Assembly (NCBI RefSeq): GCF_028389875.1
Contig: NC_084673.1
Span: forward strand, 14,793,501 to 14,857,500
Direction of reading: 5' to 3'
Source: Rhea pennata
Taxonomy: Eukaryota; Chordata; Aves; Rheiformes; Rheidae
DNA length: 64,000 nt
Positions 22,337 to 35,999 of the stretch are shown one piece after another; within the stretch, counting starts at the first letter, position 1; each line of letters begins with the position of its first letter. A program made the translations under genes and the position numbers. The notes under the pieces are model-generated. The model saw only the letters and a program-made list of their open reading frames with translations. It was not told where the DNA came from and made no database searches.

Positions 22337-24321
22337 ATGGCTACATCTGAAAAATCTAGTCAAAGCAAGAAAAAAGAATCTGAAATGGATATCTCTTTAG
22401 CAGAAACATCCTGTGTTTCTGTTCGGGATAAACTAGTTGATTCTGTAATCTCAATTTCTTCTGTCACTCCAGTACATGATAAAACAGCAGCTTGTGATTC
22501 TGCCTTAAGATCTGTAACAGAAGAAAATGCGTTTCAGGCTTTGAATGATGGACCCTGGGCAAAAAGAGCACGTCTTAATCTCTCTGAGGATAGCTCCGCC
22601 AAAGCCAATGATTTTTCATTCCTCACCTTTCCGAAGAAACTCTGGAAAATTGTTGAAAGTGATCAGTTTAAGTCAATTTGGTGGGACGATGATGGGAACT
22701 ATGTAGTGATTGATGAAGAGCTCTTCAGAAAGGAGGTGCTAGAAAGGAGAGGACCTCTGAGAATTTTTGAAACTGACTGCATGAAAAGTTTCATTCGCCA
22801 ACTTAACCTTTATGGATTTAGCAAAATGCGACAAGATTTTCAAAGATCTGCCTCGCTTGCTGAATTTCTAGCAGAAGAAAATGCAGCTTCTGCTTTTAGC
22901 AAGGTATGGCAGTTTCTCTAAGCATGAAGTAACTTAGAATATCCCAGTGTGATATATTTTTATGTACAAAAAAGTCCTTACAATTTAGAAGATGAGGATG
23001 TAAAAAAAAAATATGATTTTAATTCATTTCTGAGGTATTTGCAAGAATTTGAGGTAATATTTTTGAGTAGTAAAAATGATGCTGAAAAAAATTCTGGTTA
23101 TTTCCAATTACTTTAACTATATGGGGGAAAAAAGTTTTCTTATCATGCTCATAGGTTTTTTTTTTTTTTGTTCTTATTGCCTATGTTGTACCAGATTTAA
23201 AATGGCTGTCCTGATGATTTGCTAAATCCTAAGAAGATACACATCAGCATCATACCTTAGTATTCATTCTCTACTTCTTCCTGAAAATTAGTGGTGTTTA
23301 GGTTTCTAAATCAAATTTTAAACTTTGGAAAATCCTATGCTCCAAAACAGCTAAAACCCAAGGATAATTATTGCTTAACAGAACTGTATATTAAAATTTT
23401 ATTCAGCCTAAATGTTAGCTTTAAAATGACCCTGATATCTGTTTTTAATATCAGTGTTTGTCTTTTGTGATTAAAATTCTTAGTTATCATAGCTTTGTGT
23501 TTTTGAATCTTGAAATGGTAGCAATTAATTCTCTCCTTTGCCTTCTTTAGTTACAGTTCTATTATAACCCAAATTTTAAGAGAGGTTATCCCCACCTGCT
23601 AATAAGGTGTAAGCGAAGAGTTGGCATAAAAAGTAAACCATCAGCTGCATTCTCACTGAATCAAGATTTTAATGAAAACCGCCTGAGAAGTGAGGGAAGA
23701 AGCCATGATGTTCAATCTGCATTAGGACCTACTTCTGCAGAGGAGAAGGATTTGTTCACAGCAGCTCCAAAGGAGACCACACCGATATCTGCACCAAGGA
23801 AGTCCACAATTACCAAGGGACTTGCTAAAGCAACTACTCGAATCAAAAGTGGTTACATATCCTCCTGCACAGCCTCACTGAACCTGTCAGACCCTGCTGC
23901 AGTAGAGGACAGGGATGAGTTAAATCAGCTGGCCCCATTCCATTTAGCGCAGCAGAGCAGCCATGCTCGAGCCGGCATACAAGATACTGATGCCGCTACA
24001 TCTTCTACTTCACTATACCATGTTATACCTCCTGTACCAAACAGTCCTTTTAGACCTGTTATGGGACTTCCTGCCTTTCCATCCATGTATCCAGATTTAT
24101 CAGCTATGCAAGCTCACTGGGCTAGTCTGCTTCCCTTTTGTAACCCATGGTTTTCAATGCCTATGATTGCAGCAGCCTCTGCTATTTCTATGTCAAGATC
24201 ATCTCACCACCGAAATCCAACATACCATCATTGCCCTAATTGCAACTGTACTTCAAATAGTGCACCTGCAGGCAAAGGGGTTGGACCCAAAACTCCTGAA
24301 TACACAGGATATCATAGATAA
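22337..24321 (+). CDS. HSFY: HSFY/HSFX-family heat shock transcription factor
   Basis: Two coding exons, 22337-22903 and 23551-24321, joined at AAG|GTATGG and CTTTAG|TTA, give 445 residues. An HSF-type DNA-binding domain spans about residues 95-185: FLTFPKKLWKIVESDQFKSI, then FETDCMKSFIRQLNLYGFSK, the recognition-helix region. It continues FQRSASLAEFLAEEN and, across the junction, LQFYYNPNFKRGYPHLL; these blocks are characteristic of mammalian HSFY rather than HSF1/2. No long heptad-repeat trimerisation domain is obvious, as in HSFY. The C-terminus keeps NPWFSMPMIAAASA like HSFY but extends about 25 residues further with a cysteine cluster CPNCNC. In mammals HSFX/HSFY are testis-biased X/Y relatives; a germline role here is inferred. 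The ATG is the first in frame after a TAG at 22316. AATAAA signals lie at 24398-24407. Confidence 0.93.
22904..23550 (+). other. Intron of the HSFY-like gene
   Basis: A single phase-0 intron between the end of the DNA-binding-domain exon and the second exon, with GTATGG and CTTCTTTAG borders. AT-rich, nothing recognised inside. Confidence 0.9.
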
Positions 24322-24397
24322 ATAGCTATTAAAAAAAAAAAGATTGCATATGCCAAGGGAATGAATTCTAACAAATATGCAATTAAACTACCTGAAT

Positions 24398-24407
24398 AAT
24401 AAATAAA
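24398..24407 (+). terminator. Poly(A) signal of the HSFY-like gene
   Basis: Two overlapping AATAAA hexamers (24398-24403 and 24402-24407) lie 77-86 bases past the stop codon and are followed by a T-rich stretch. This implies a very short 3' UTR. Confidence 0.7.
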
Positions 24408-24419
24408 TATTTCCCAATT

Positions 24420-26040
24420 GTCTTGTCTTATTTATACAATGGAATTTTAGGTTAAATAGTTTTCAACTGCTGAAGAAGTTACTTTCAAAAAGTAACTGAT
24501 CTACAAGTAATTTAATTTTTCACAACAATCAAGCTTAGATTCTTAGCAGTAGAGAGTAAGAGCAGGGTAAGAGACAGAGTTCTTCCAGAGGGTGTGCCAG
24601 GGTATAAAGAGCTTAGAAGTACCGGAACTCTTTTTGCGATGCAGTGGTGTCACAGAGCCAAGGCTCTACTCTGTGTGTGGGGGGGAGAATCCATTATTCT
24701 GTTGTTGAAGGAATAATCTCTGATAAAAGCATTTACTAAGACTTAGTTGAGAGACCAAGGTTTAACTGAAGCATTTATACCAGATGCTACTCATGATCCC
24801 TTTCCTTTTCACAGTACAGTGGATTTTTTTGGGTGTGATAGCAGACTTGTAACACGTGCCATGGAGGATCACTTCACAGTGATTTATATTAACTATGATA
24901 AGAAATAAGATTACAAATTCTTAAGTTCAGGGTAAACATGCAGTGCTACACAGTACAATCTGATCATTGAAAGATGTCCTAAATCAAGTCCTAAGATAAA
25001 AGAACTACAAGATCAACAGACCAAAGCGAAAAGAGATTGGTGTCATTCATTTTTGTTGATCAGAAGGTATACGCTTGTTAAAAAAAAGAAATGGAAAGGG
25101 ATTTAGAAATTACCATATTGTATCAAATAACTTGAAAAAGATGCTACTGTTCTAGGATCTCTGAAATAAAATTTCAAGTATTGAAACCATTTCCTCTATT
25201 TTCATTGTAGCTACATGTGTAACATAACTACAGGTCCAGCCTCTTGCTTAATGAAATTAACAGTAAAGCTACTGACTTCTGTAATGGGAACAGGTTCCAA
25301 CTGATTTGAGAGAGTGATCAAATTACATGAGTACACTTTTTTTTTTAAGTGTTCTTAAAAGATATGCTTTTAAAACTAAGAGCTGGAACAGAATCTCTTC
25401 TAGAAATAAACAGCACTACATTATTATTATTTCATATTCAAGAATTCAAAATCATTGTGGGAGTTCCATACTCTGGCATCTCTAATCAATCTGGCTTAAT
25501 AATGATTATTCTGAAATATTAGATTTGAAATTATTACTTCCCCAATTTTTTTTTTTGGGGGGGGGGGGCTATCTTGACTTTAGGACAAAGTGGCTTCACC
25601 TTTTTATGTAGGTGTTTCCCAGAAACACCTAATTAGGTTCAGCTGAGGACCACTTATTCAATCCTTTCTCAGACAAAAAATGACTGGCCTCTAAGGGACT
25701 GTTGTCTGCGTCAGGTGTGCAGCACTGATCCCTTGCTGTGCAATGAAGAGCAATGCTTATCATTAATAGTAAAATATAAAACAGTCTCTAAACAAAGCCT
25801 AAAGTGTTTTGAAGATCAGATAAAACTAGGATTAAATTTTGTGTCATAAACAGTGTATCCAGCTGTATGTTTTGTGTTTAGCTACACAGACGACTACTGC
25901 AGGCAACTTCAATATTTATATTTTATATGAAAAAAAAGACAAACTACTATGCAAACAAGAAGTGTGAAATGCATCACAACTTTATAGGTAATTTAAAGGT
26001 CAGAGGGTCAGCGCAGAATTGTTAAGTCTGCAGTTGAGCA
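24420..26040. other. AT-rich intergenic DNA
   Basis: No gene is recognised. It contains a T11-G12 junction at 25546-25568. The open frames are short and unremarkable. Confidence 0.6.
25546..25568. repeat. T11-G12 homopolymer junction
   Basis: Eleven thymines are directly followed by twelve guanines. Such a purine/pyrimidine switch with a G run is prone to slippage and to G-quadruplex formation. Confidence 0.9.
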
Positions 26041-26049
26041 GATCCAGTC

Positions 26050-26520
26050 ACAGGACCGTTTGTGCTGGGTCTAGAGAGCACTAACAGCCTGATGGCCCTG
26101 ACCAACCTCACCTGGGGCCTCCACCCACCCCTGACCACGCCTAGGAGCCTATTTAAGCTCAGCTTGGGAGTGGGGGGTGTACTACTCTCCTCGCTCTGGG
26201 CTCCAGGTCAGACACAGCTGTGCCCTGCCTGGCTGCAGGCCTGCTGGCCCAGCTCCCCCAGGCTGGGCACCTGGCTCGACCTTGGATCTGCCCATCACAA
26301 CAGCTTGAGTCCTGATCAGTCAGCCTCATTGTGAGGAGCTTGCTGTGAACGCGGGCTCCAGGCTGAACCTGGCTGTGATCCCCAGGCTAGGGGATGGCAT
26401 TCCCTTGCTCAGGTACTGTGGGACAGGCTGGTGAGACCCTGGCCCTGCTTGCTGGGTCACCAATGCTCAGCTCCTGGCTCCCCAGCCTTAGGTGGGCAGC
26501 CAGCTTTTGTGGCCTCCTTG
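26050..26520 (+). mobile_element. GC-rich block, possible solo LTR of an avian endogenous retrovirus
   Basis: About 470 bp of sharply GC-richer DNA sits between AT-rich flanks. It begins near a TGTGCTGGG and has a TATA-like CCTATTTAAGC about 90 bp in, followed by a GC-rich segment, the order U3-TATA-R expected of an LTR. No gag, pol or env sequence lies next to it, and I could not define target-site duplications, so the ends are approximate. If it is an LTR it is an old solo copy. A non-retroviral GC-rich insertion is the alternative. Confidence 0.3.
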
Positions 26521-28750
26521 TTAAATGTTATCTCTACTGAGAAATGATTTGCTTTGAATTATCTTACTCTTAAAATGCTTCCACCATTGTATTGAAATAG
26601 ATCCAGTTGAATGCCACTGAAAACAAAGTTCTAATTCAATACAGAATAGGACCAGCCAAAACAAGATATGGCAAAAATCCAAGTATTTATACATGACAAA
26701 TATAATCCAAGCTTCTTTGGGGAGAATTATTTCCACAAACAGGAGTAGCTCACTATGGTCAAGTCGAAGTCCTGCCTTTCCGCAGAAGGAGATAGCTGGC
26801 TTCTATTAAGTAGACAGTCGACAACTGAATGGACGCAAACTTATTCTATGTATCCTTCAAATGGTAATGACTTTCAAGCACTATTTGTGAACTTAATTCA
26901 CAAACATAAATGAGTCCGAAGACTCGATATATCCTTAGCATTCAGTCTTCTAACCTAACAAGTATTTTTGTGTGTCTCAAGTATATTATTGTTACATATA
27001 CTTATATAAAAATATGCTATATATATTTCTACTGATACATAAGAACATATTACTTTTTATACACAAAGTAATGTAAAATGCTTACATTTTAGGTACATAA
27101 TTTAGTTTTCTTATTGTGATGCTATATTTTTGAAGAAGGTCCTGTTATGATGGTTTGCACGTTCACTATTGTGATGTTGTTGAATGCCTATAAAAAACTG
27201 TTACTTGGAGTTACAGATTTTTAAACTTTTAAACATTGCAGGAACACCAATAGATGATGTGACACTAAACAAAAAAACAGGTAAGAAAAAACTTCCACTA
27301 AGATTATTTGAAATGTAAATAACTAAAAATTTTGCCAACAAATGTGACTGAAGATCTAGAAAAATTGGCAACATACCACATTTAGTGATTTCTATATAAA
27401 GAATGTGTTCCTAACCATTAAAGTAACTTTTTTTCCTCTCCTACTTTACTCTGAAAAGGGGCTCTACTCTTAGATTAGAGGCAGTATCTTATCCAGTTGT
27501 GCCAAAATAAAGATATGTAATCAGTGATGTGTTGATATGGATGTAATTTGGTTGCTTCAGAGAAAATCTACTTTTTAAGTACTAACCATAGTAAAATCTA
27601 TTTTACTGGACTTGAATTCCTTATGTTGACTTCAGCTGATCTTGTCCAGGAAGAAGCTGAAGACTTTGAACAGTTGTATAGGCTACTGGCTATCCCAGAT
27701 ACAGACATTTTTCCTACCTTTAGTTCCCTGTGTAAATCTTAATTATTTTGCACCCAATCCAAGAACACTAGCTCTAATAGTGGTATAGACAGATATGCTT
27801 TCTGTAAGCTATAAGGTTTCTGCTAGGAGATAGGTCTCAACTTCAAAGCCTCACCTAGATTTTCCTAACTTCCACAGCTCTCCATCTCCATTCAACTCTC
27901 TATCATTCTTTCAGTTAATTTCATAGATTTTACCAGGAAGATAGATTGTGGTCACTCCATTCCCTTCTTCACCAGGACTTATTTCTGGGTTGTCATCTTG
28001 CTTGAGTTAACTCTGCTACTAATTCTGCTGCCATTCTGCACTTTCCTATGCTAGTGCAATCAATGGATGCAAGTGTTTCTCCTGCAGTTCAGAGACAGAG
28101 CAATGAAGCTGCACTCTTCTTTCTTTTTTCCTTCCCCCCATCCCCTCCTCTTCCTTGAGAAGGCCAGAAATGTTTAGCTGAGATATCTGACCAAAGATTT
28201 GAGATGATGACTTGCATCTGCTTAAACTGTAAAAGATTATGTTTTTATTTTTGCATATAAAACCTAGAAAGATTATAATATACATACTGATAATGGTAAC
28301 TATTTGCTTTCCAGGACTTGCAGAAACCTGACTGAATAGGTTCTTCAAGCTTTTTTTATGGTAACAGTAGAATTAATTTACATGCAAGATAAGAAAAAGA
28401 TTGAATCAGTTGGTTTTTATGTAAATGGAAACACAGAGCTATGCTGAGTAGATGTTATGGCAAATTTTGGCCTGTAAAATAGAATGCTGAGAACACAACT
28501 TGAAAAGGCTGTTTTTCAAAAGCAGCACAGCTGCATAGTCACATAAAGCTATTTTAGAATTGATATACTCTACAATAATCTGTTTTCTTTTGTTACAGTT
28601 ACTATCAAGTATCAGAAGCTATTATTTATCTGTTAATAGTAATGAAAAAAGGAAAAATAAGTTATACTGTGGCCTGAGAATCTGACAACAGTGGTATGAA
28701 AGCCATGGGTAAGCTCTTTGGATACTTCAGAATGTGCATTTGTGTAACAG
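26521..28750. other. AT-rich intergenic DNA
   Basis: No gene is recognised. The only item of note is a 39-bp exon-like piece at 27242-27280 with good splice borders. Confidence 0.55.
27242..27280 (+). other. 39-bp exon-like segment with strong splice borders
   Basis: TTGCAG precedes and GTAAGAAA follows a 39-bp piece that is open in one frame (TPIDDVTLNKKT). The acceptor lacks a good pyrimidine tract. It could be a microexon of an unseen plus-strand transcript or chance. No protein is recognised. Confidence 0.15.
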
Positions 28751-28756
28751 AAGCAA

Positions 28757-28970
28757 ATCACAGAATCAGTAAGGTTGGAAGGGACCTCTTGAGATCATCT
28801 AGTTCAACCCTTCAGTTTAAGCAGGGTCACCTAGAGAATGTTAGACAGGGTTGCATCCAGGCAGGCTTTGAATATCTCCAGAGAAGGACTCCCCTTGCTT
28901 AAGCCTGGGCTTGAATCAGGGACCTTCATATCTTCAGTCTAACACTCTCCCAGCTGAGCTACTTCAGCCT
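28757..28970 (-). mobile_element. tRNA-Phe/CR1 chimeric retroposon (SINE-like)
   Basis: Read on the minus strand, a complete 73-nt tRNA-Phe-like head (28968-28896) is followed directly by about 140 nt of CR1 3'-tail sequence (28895-28757) that ends in the CR1 terminal octamer ATTCTGTG. This is the standard plan of a CR1-mobilised SINE: pol III A and B boxes in the head and a LINE-like tail for reverse transcription. A 6-bp GCAAAT occurs near both ends (28753-28758, 28976-28981) but is not flush, so a target-site duplication is uncertain. Known bird SINEs such as TguSINE1 also pair a tRNA-derived head with a CR1 tail; a Phe-type head is not one I can name. It may alternatively be a one-off template-switch chimera. 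Confidence 0.8.
28896..28968 (-). pseudogene. tRNA-Phe(GAA)-like sequence forming the SINE head
   Basis: The minus strand folds as a cloverleaf. The acceptor arm GCTGAAG pairs with CTTAAGC (six of seven pairs). The D arm is GCTC/GAGT. The anticodon loop CTGAAGA has GAA at positions 34-36. The T arm CCTGA/CCAGG has one mismatch, and discriminator A73 is present. The A box (TAGCTCAGCTGG) and a B box decayed at CpG positions (GATTCAAGCC) are recognisable. Mismatches in the acceptor, anticodon and T stems and the fused CR1 tail argue against a functional tRNA gene. Confidence 0.85.
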
Positions 28971-31900
28971 AAATGGCAAATTGATTCTCACATTCCCTAC
29001 AAAACAACCAAAAAAAGCTATCAGCAAGTGAGAACTGAGAAATACTATCAAACTAAAAACTTACTCAGCTATCTTGACAGAAAAGGCTTACAAGAATAGA
29101 AAATAATGAACTTTGAAGCTCATGCAATTCTACTTCTGTGCCACTTCAGAAAAACAGGGTCAACAGCCACTTACAGTATGTCTCGTGACTTTCATGGGAA
29201 AGGGCTCACAGGAACAAAGCAAGGTTGACTACGAAGTCAAAAAAGACAAGATCTACCACTTTGATCCATACACATATGCTCACCTAAATCTGGCTAGAAG
29301 GTATGGCATTTGGTGCTTTGAATTATCATCATCTTTTCCTTCCTAATCATTTGGCAAGATCTGATCCTATAGCTGGGCATCCCATATATGAATCTACACA
29401 TTCAGATTTAGCAGCAATGAATGCTTGCCAGCTTGCTGTACTAGAATTTTCTCACCTTTGTTTTCCTCTGCCCACATTGTCATTATTTATCTAATGGTGA
29501 TAAAGCAAATTACCAGAAAACTCTCATTATTTTTACCCATAAGAGTTTTTCCTGCCTTAAAGTGGAACCACTGAATTCAAAGCAATAATTTTAATCAAAG
29601 AAAACAAAACTAAGGTATAGGAATAAGGTACAAGTATAAAATCCTTTTACTGCAGGCTTCCAATTTACTACAGGAAAAAAATAAATTCACAGGAAGACAA
29701 TTTTCAATTGTTTCTTCTCATTCGTCTCCTACCCTGCCATCCCAACACCTGATTCTAACTCATATTTTCAAGAAGTACTTATGAAAAGCACATGCTTATC
29801 TCTATCTTACACAGATTTATTGGTGAAATGCATTATCTTGAAAAGCTACACAAATTACTACTTCATATACTTTTCATGTCAGCAAATAAACATCTGAGTA
29901 TTCTCAACAGCAGCACAGTATGCTGGCTTTTTTGTGAACTGTAACATCATCTGCTTGAACCAAGTATTATGCCATCATTTTCAAAGGTTCCTTAGAGGAA
30001 TATCTAGCCATATATTTGGTAGCTGATAAAATAGCTCTCCCTTTGTCAATATCTAGCCATCCTTTATCATTATTTTTTATTTCACATACAAAAGGACAGC
30101 TGAGAATCAAGAGTTAAGCAGCAACTTTGTCATTGATACTACTCTATTAGCTCTGTCTTATTTTTGTCAAGAACATCTCTCCACGCATAGCTTGGACATG
30201 ATTATATCAAAAGTTGATATAATAAAAACAAGGTGGTGTGATACACTTTTTGATTCAACAACTCTGAGATCTACTTGTAGTTACCACGGATATGCTAACA
30301 ATTCACCATCCTCTTTACCTTAATTTTCACTTAAAATGGGGATACTAGTCATTGCTTTACATTGATAGCAGAGAGCTCAACGATGTTCATGAAGTCACTT
30401 TCAGATTTTCTTAGAAGTTGAACAGTACCACTCCATAAACTAAAACTGGAATTAAATAGACTGTAAAGTTGTTCTCATGAAAGATTTCATCATTAATCAT
30501 ATAGGAAAAAGTACACTAACAAAAAATAATCACATCTCATATTCAAAGTTGTAGGAAGAAACTAAATTTTGACTGCTGAATGGAGATGTGTTGCCAACTT
30601 TTTTCAATGCCACAGTGAAGTACTACTATCTAGAAGCTTGAGTGCCAGTCTTTGAGTGCCAGTCTTTAACATAAAAGCCACTGACTGAGGTCATTAGCAT
30701 TACCCTTAATGGCCTAATTTTATAATACTTTCTAGTGAAATACAGGACCTTTCTTTTAGCAGTTCAAATCTAAAAAGTTTTTTTTAATTGTTTTTTCTCT
30801 ACTATAAACCTACATTTGAAGTTACCCGTGCAGAGCAGAATCTTGCCAAACCTAATACTATATAACATTGTTATCATAGTTTATGCTGGAGCTGATTCTA
30901 CAAAATCAGTTGTTTTCCTATATTTTAGAAAAATGAAGAAAAATAATTACTAAAACCATTTTACTATATGGTAAAAAATTTAGAAGCAACACTTTCACAT
31001 GTCATAACTGACACGTACAAGTTAAGTTACCCCCAATCTATGCTAATAAAAGAGATTCAAAATTCTGTGATAACTAAACCAACAAGAAATGTAAAACTAA
31101 GGTGATTTGGAAGATAAAAGATGCTGGTTTTGATACTGTTGATTGCAACAATTTTGGCTAATTGAGATTTTACTGATATCTTATATGGAAAAACATTCTT
31201 TTTTTCAACTAAACATTCCATTTGTTGCATGGGTTTCTCCAGGGGTATTTGGGGGAAAGAAGAATGAGACTCATTTTACTTCACGTAACTTGAACATGGG
31301 AAACCCTGGTTATAGCTGCTACTAGATCAAAGATATCTGCAATGAAAACTGCTCTAAGACAGAACAGAAATTTGAACTTAGGTATCCTGGCACTTTAACT
31401 ACCAGGCCACTGAATGTAAAGAAACACTCCAGAGAGTCAAAATGAATTTTCATCGTAATTCAGTAATTTTCATTGTAATTCCCATTTTGGAAAAATTCTA
31501 AAACTGCCATAATTAGTGGCTTTTCTTCATGACTTTTAACACTTTCTTAATATTTTAAAAATGAGTATTTCCCATCTTAAATGAGAAATAATGTTATTTT
31601 GTACAAGCTTCTTTCTGACAAATGTCTTTCTACAAAGGCTCACTGTCAGTTCCCAGAGTCATATACTGCAGGCTGCTCCCTCTCAACATATGTACATGCA
31701 GCATACCCAATCTATGCATGAGAGCCTTCTGTGGAATTTTTTAAAATTACAGTAGATTCATGACAGCCCATGCACAGACCCCATCACATAAATTTCTGCC
31801 CCGATTAGAGAAGCCACCTGGACTAGCTTTATCATCTCAAATGCTTTCCTTCTCTATCATGTCACAAATGTGGAGTAGGAATGAGCTGTAAGACAGATAA

Positions 31901-32050
31901 CATATTAATGGTGAAAGCTTGCTCTCAAATCTTTTTTTTTTTTAATATAGGATCCTATAACTTTCTTCCTTATGGAATCACATACATGTGCATCATGTAA
32001 CATGCCTGTATTTAGTCACATTTTAAATTGGCATAAAATACACCAACCAT
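28971..32050. other. AT-rich intergenic DNA between convergent genes
   Basis: No gene, RNA or interspersed repeat is recognised. A 14-bp unit (TTGAGTGCCAGTCT) is repeated twice in tandem at about 30638-30666. Confidence 0.6.
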
Positions 32051-32064
32051 GTATTAAAGTCACA

Positions 32065-32070
32065 TTTATT
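32065..32070 (-). terminator. Candidate poly(A) signal of EOLA1
   Basis: AATAAA on the minus strand, about 230 bp downstream of the EOLA1 stop codon. It is the first good hexamer I noticed downstream of the stop. Confidence 0.5.
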
Positions 32071-32296
32071 TACAGTTGTTTATACATGAAAAATCTAAAT
32101 AATAACTACTTTCCAGTACTGGTCATAAGTGTGAGATCTTCATTATTTTGTCTCAAAACGGCAGTTCGACAAATATATTTCCTACTTCAGACAATTACCT
32201 TTGGAAGGCAATCCTAAATAATTCACTTGCATTCAGCATTCTGAGTGGTAAATCAGAAGTTCTTACTTAAATAGAAAAATATAGCATGGGGCACTC

Positions 32297-34335
<2,039 letters not shown>

Positions 34336-34429
34336 TCAGTAACGAGCTGCGGCTGGCGGCCCGCGCCCTCGGAAGCTAAAATGGCGGCAGGAAGGCGCTG
34401 CGGACCCCGCCTCGGCCTCGGCAGGGGCG

Positions 34430-34487
34430 GGCGGCGCGGCGCGGCGCGGCGCGGCGCGGCCCGGCCCGGCCCGGCCCGGCCCGGCCG
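34430..34487. repeat. GC-only pentanucleotide arrays (GCGGC)n then (CCCGG)n
   Basis: About six units of a GCGGC-type pentamer pass directly into about five units of CCCGG. The tract is almost pure G and C and lies in the CpG island between EOLA1 and the gene-poor right half. Confidence 0.85.
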
Positions 34488-34859
34488 GGGCGGCTCGTCC
34501 GCGGGCTCCTCGCGGGAAGGAAAAGAGAAACCGCGGCGCCATGCGAGCAGGCAGCGAGGAAGAACCGAGGGGCAGGCTGGAGCCTTAGTGCGGGACGGGG
34601 CAGGCGGCTGGGGCGGAGAGCGAGAAGGCAGGAATCGGAAAGAGGGAGCCTGAGGGAAAAACGTGGTGGAAACGGACAAAGGAACTAGTGACAAAACACA
34701 CAGCTCGTGGGTTCAATATATCATTATTTTGTTTGTTTCTCTCTTTCATGTTATTTTCCTGTCGTGTATCCCAAAACTACATCAAGGGGATGCGGTTATG
34801 TGTGGGATTTGAAAATGAGCTTCCAGTAAAGTGGTTGAAATACTGCTAAAATACTGCAT

Positions 34860-35020
34860 TTGGGCGTCACGCCGACTGTCCAGATGAGCCGGCGGGATGG
34901 CAGGCGCGTGGCACGTCCCTGCCCGCCCGCCCGGGAGCGGGACGGAGCCTGCCGGGCGGGCTGTGCCGGCCCCGCTCGCGTAGGGGAACCTCGTTGTGTG
35001 CCGGGCCCTTTACAAAGCGC
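34860..35020. other. Secondary GC-rich patch next to the EOLA1 CpG island
   Basis: A 160-bp CpG-rich patch separated from the main island by about 200 bp of AT-rich DNA. It may be a satellite of the promoter or a separate first exon/promoter of a rightward transcript. No splice donor stands out. Confidence 0.4.
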
Positions 35021-35560
35021 CTCTGCGCTGCCGCCTTCAGCATTTCTAACAGAAGTATTCTGAATGGCACGGTTGTTCTGGCGAGGGTGTTTGGAGGGTT
35101 GTCTTTGCTGCTTTTGCTGTGATCCCCGGCAGGCTGTCCCTTGAGATAGGCAGCAGGAATACACGAAGGCCTGCTGAGCACCGCAAAACCGAGGTAGCTG
35201 GTAGAAGAGGAGGATTGAAATAGATGTATGGCTCCAGTATGTTTGTTCAACTTAACCGGCATAACCAAAATATATTTTACATCAGTGTATGTATTTTAAC
35301 ATAGTTCCATTCCAAAATGAGTGGAAAAATAAAGTGACTTTCCTGAGGCAGCTTGTTCACTGACCCCGAGCAAAGGGTTGCAAGCATGTGAAGTTTGTAA
35401 CTAGGGAGATTTTTCCTTGCATGTAGCATCTTTGAAAAAGAGGGAGGAGGAAAAAGTATTCACAAGAAGGAATGATTTTGCAGTAGAAGTAATCAAATCG
35501 TGATTTCAGTGGTTTCATTTTTTTCCTGTTAAACGTGTGAAAAAATTTAAAAAATTGCAG

Positions 35561-35684
35561 GAACTCAGAAGTGGAAAGAGAGCTGTGATCTGCTAGAGCT
35601 CTGCATAAAGTGAGATGGGCTGTTCCTGTAGTTCTCTGAAGAACCTGTCTTCCAGAAAGGCAGAGGAGCTTCACACAGCAGAAG
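35561..35684 (+). CDS. Candidate first coding exon, N-myristoylated protein (MGCSCSS...)
   Basis: Within a 124-bp piece bounded by TTGCAG and a near-consensus donor AAG|GTAAGA, an ATG at 35615 (A-free but GAG context) opens MGCSCSSLK and continues 23 residues to the donor in phase 1. M-G-C-S-C-S-S is a textbook N-myristoylation plus dual palmitoylation signature, as in Lck (MGCGCSS). The acceptor has a weak, A-rich pyrimidine tract, so the 5' border may really be further upstream. It lies about 1.5 kb right of the EOLA1 start, where a divergent gene would begin. I cannot name the gene, and a chance match is possible. Confidence 0.3.
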
Positions 35685-35999
35685 GTAAGATCAACGCAAT
35701 ATTTCTTGCCCAGAATCTTGTCCTCATGAATAATAGGTGTTTGCAGGTGAAACTTTAGCAGTCATCTTAGCAGTGTGTAACAGCACTGGATAGCAGAGTT
35801 GGATGATTCTTTTCTAATGTAAGCCCCTTGGGCAGTTCTTGTGATAGTTGCTTTTGCTATATACTTCAAATGTAATCTGTAGTGAATGTTTTGTATTCTA
35901 AATTATTTTATATCTAGTAAGAGTTTAACTGCTGAGACTTTGTTTTCCTTATTGCCATTTTCAGAAATTCTGACTGTTTTCATTATTTTTTTCCTGCAT

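Noticed and set aside
28896-28968. Functional tRNA-Phe gene
   Set aside because: Stem mismatches in the acceptor, anticodon and T arms, a decayed B box, and direct fusion to a CR1 tail make it the head of a retroposon.
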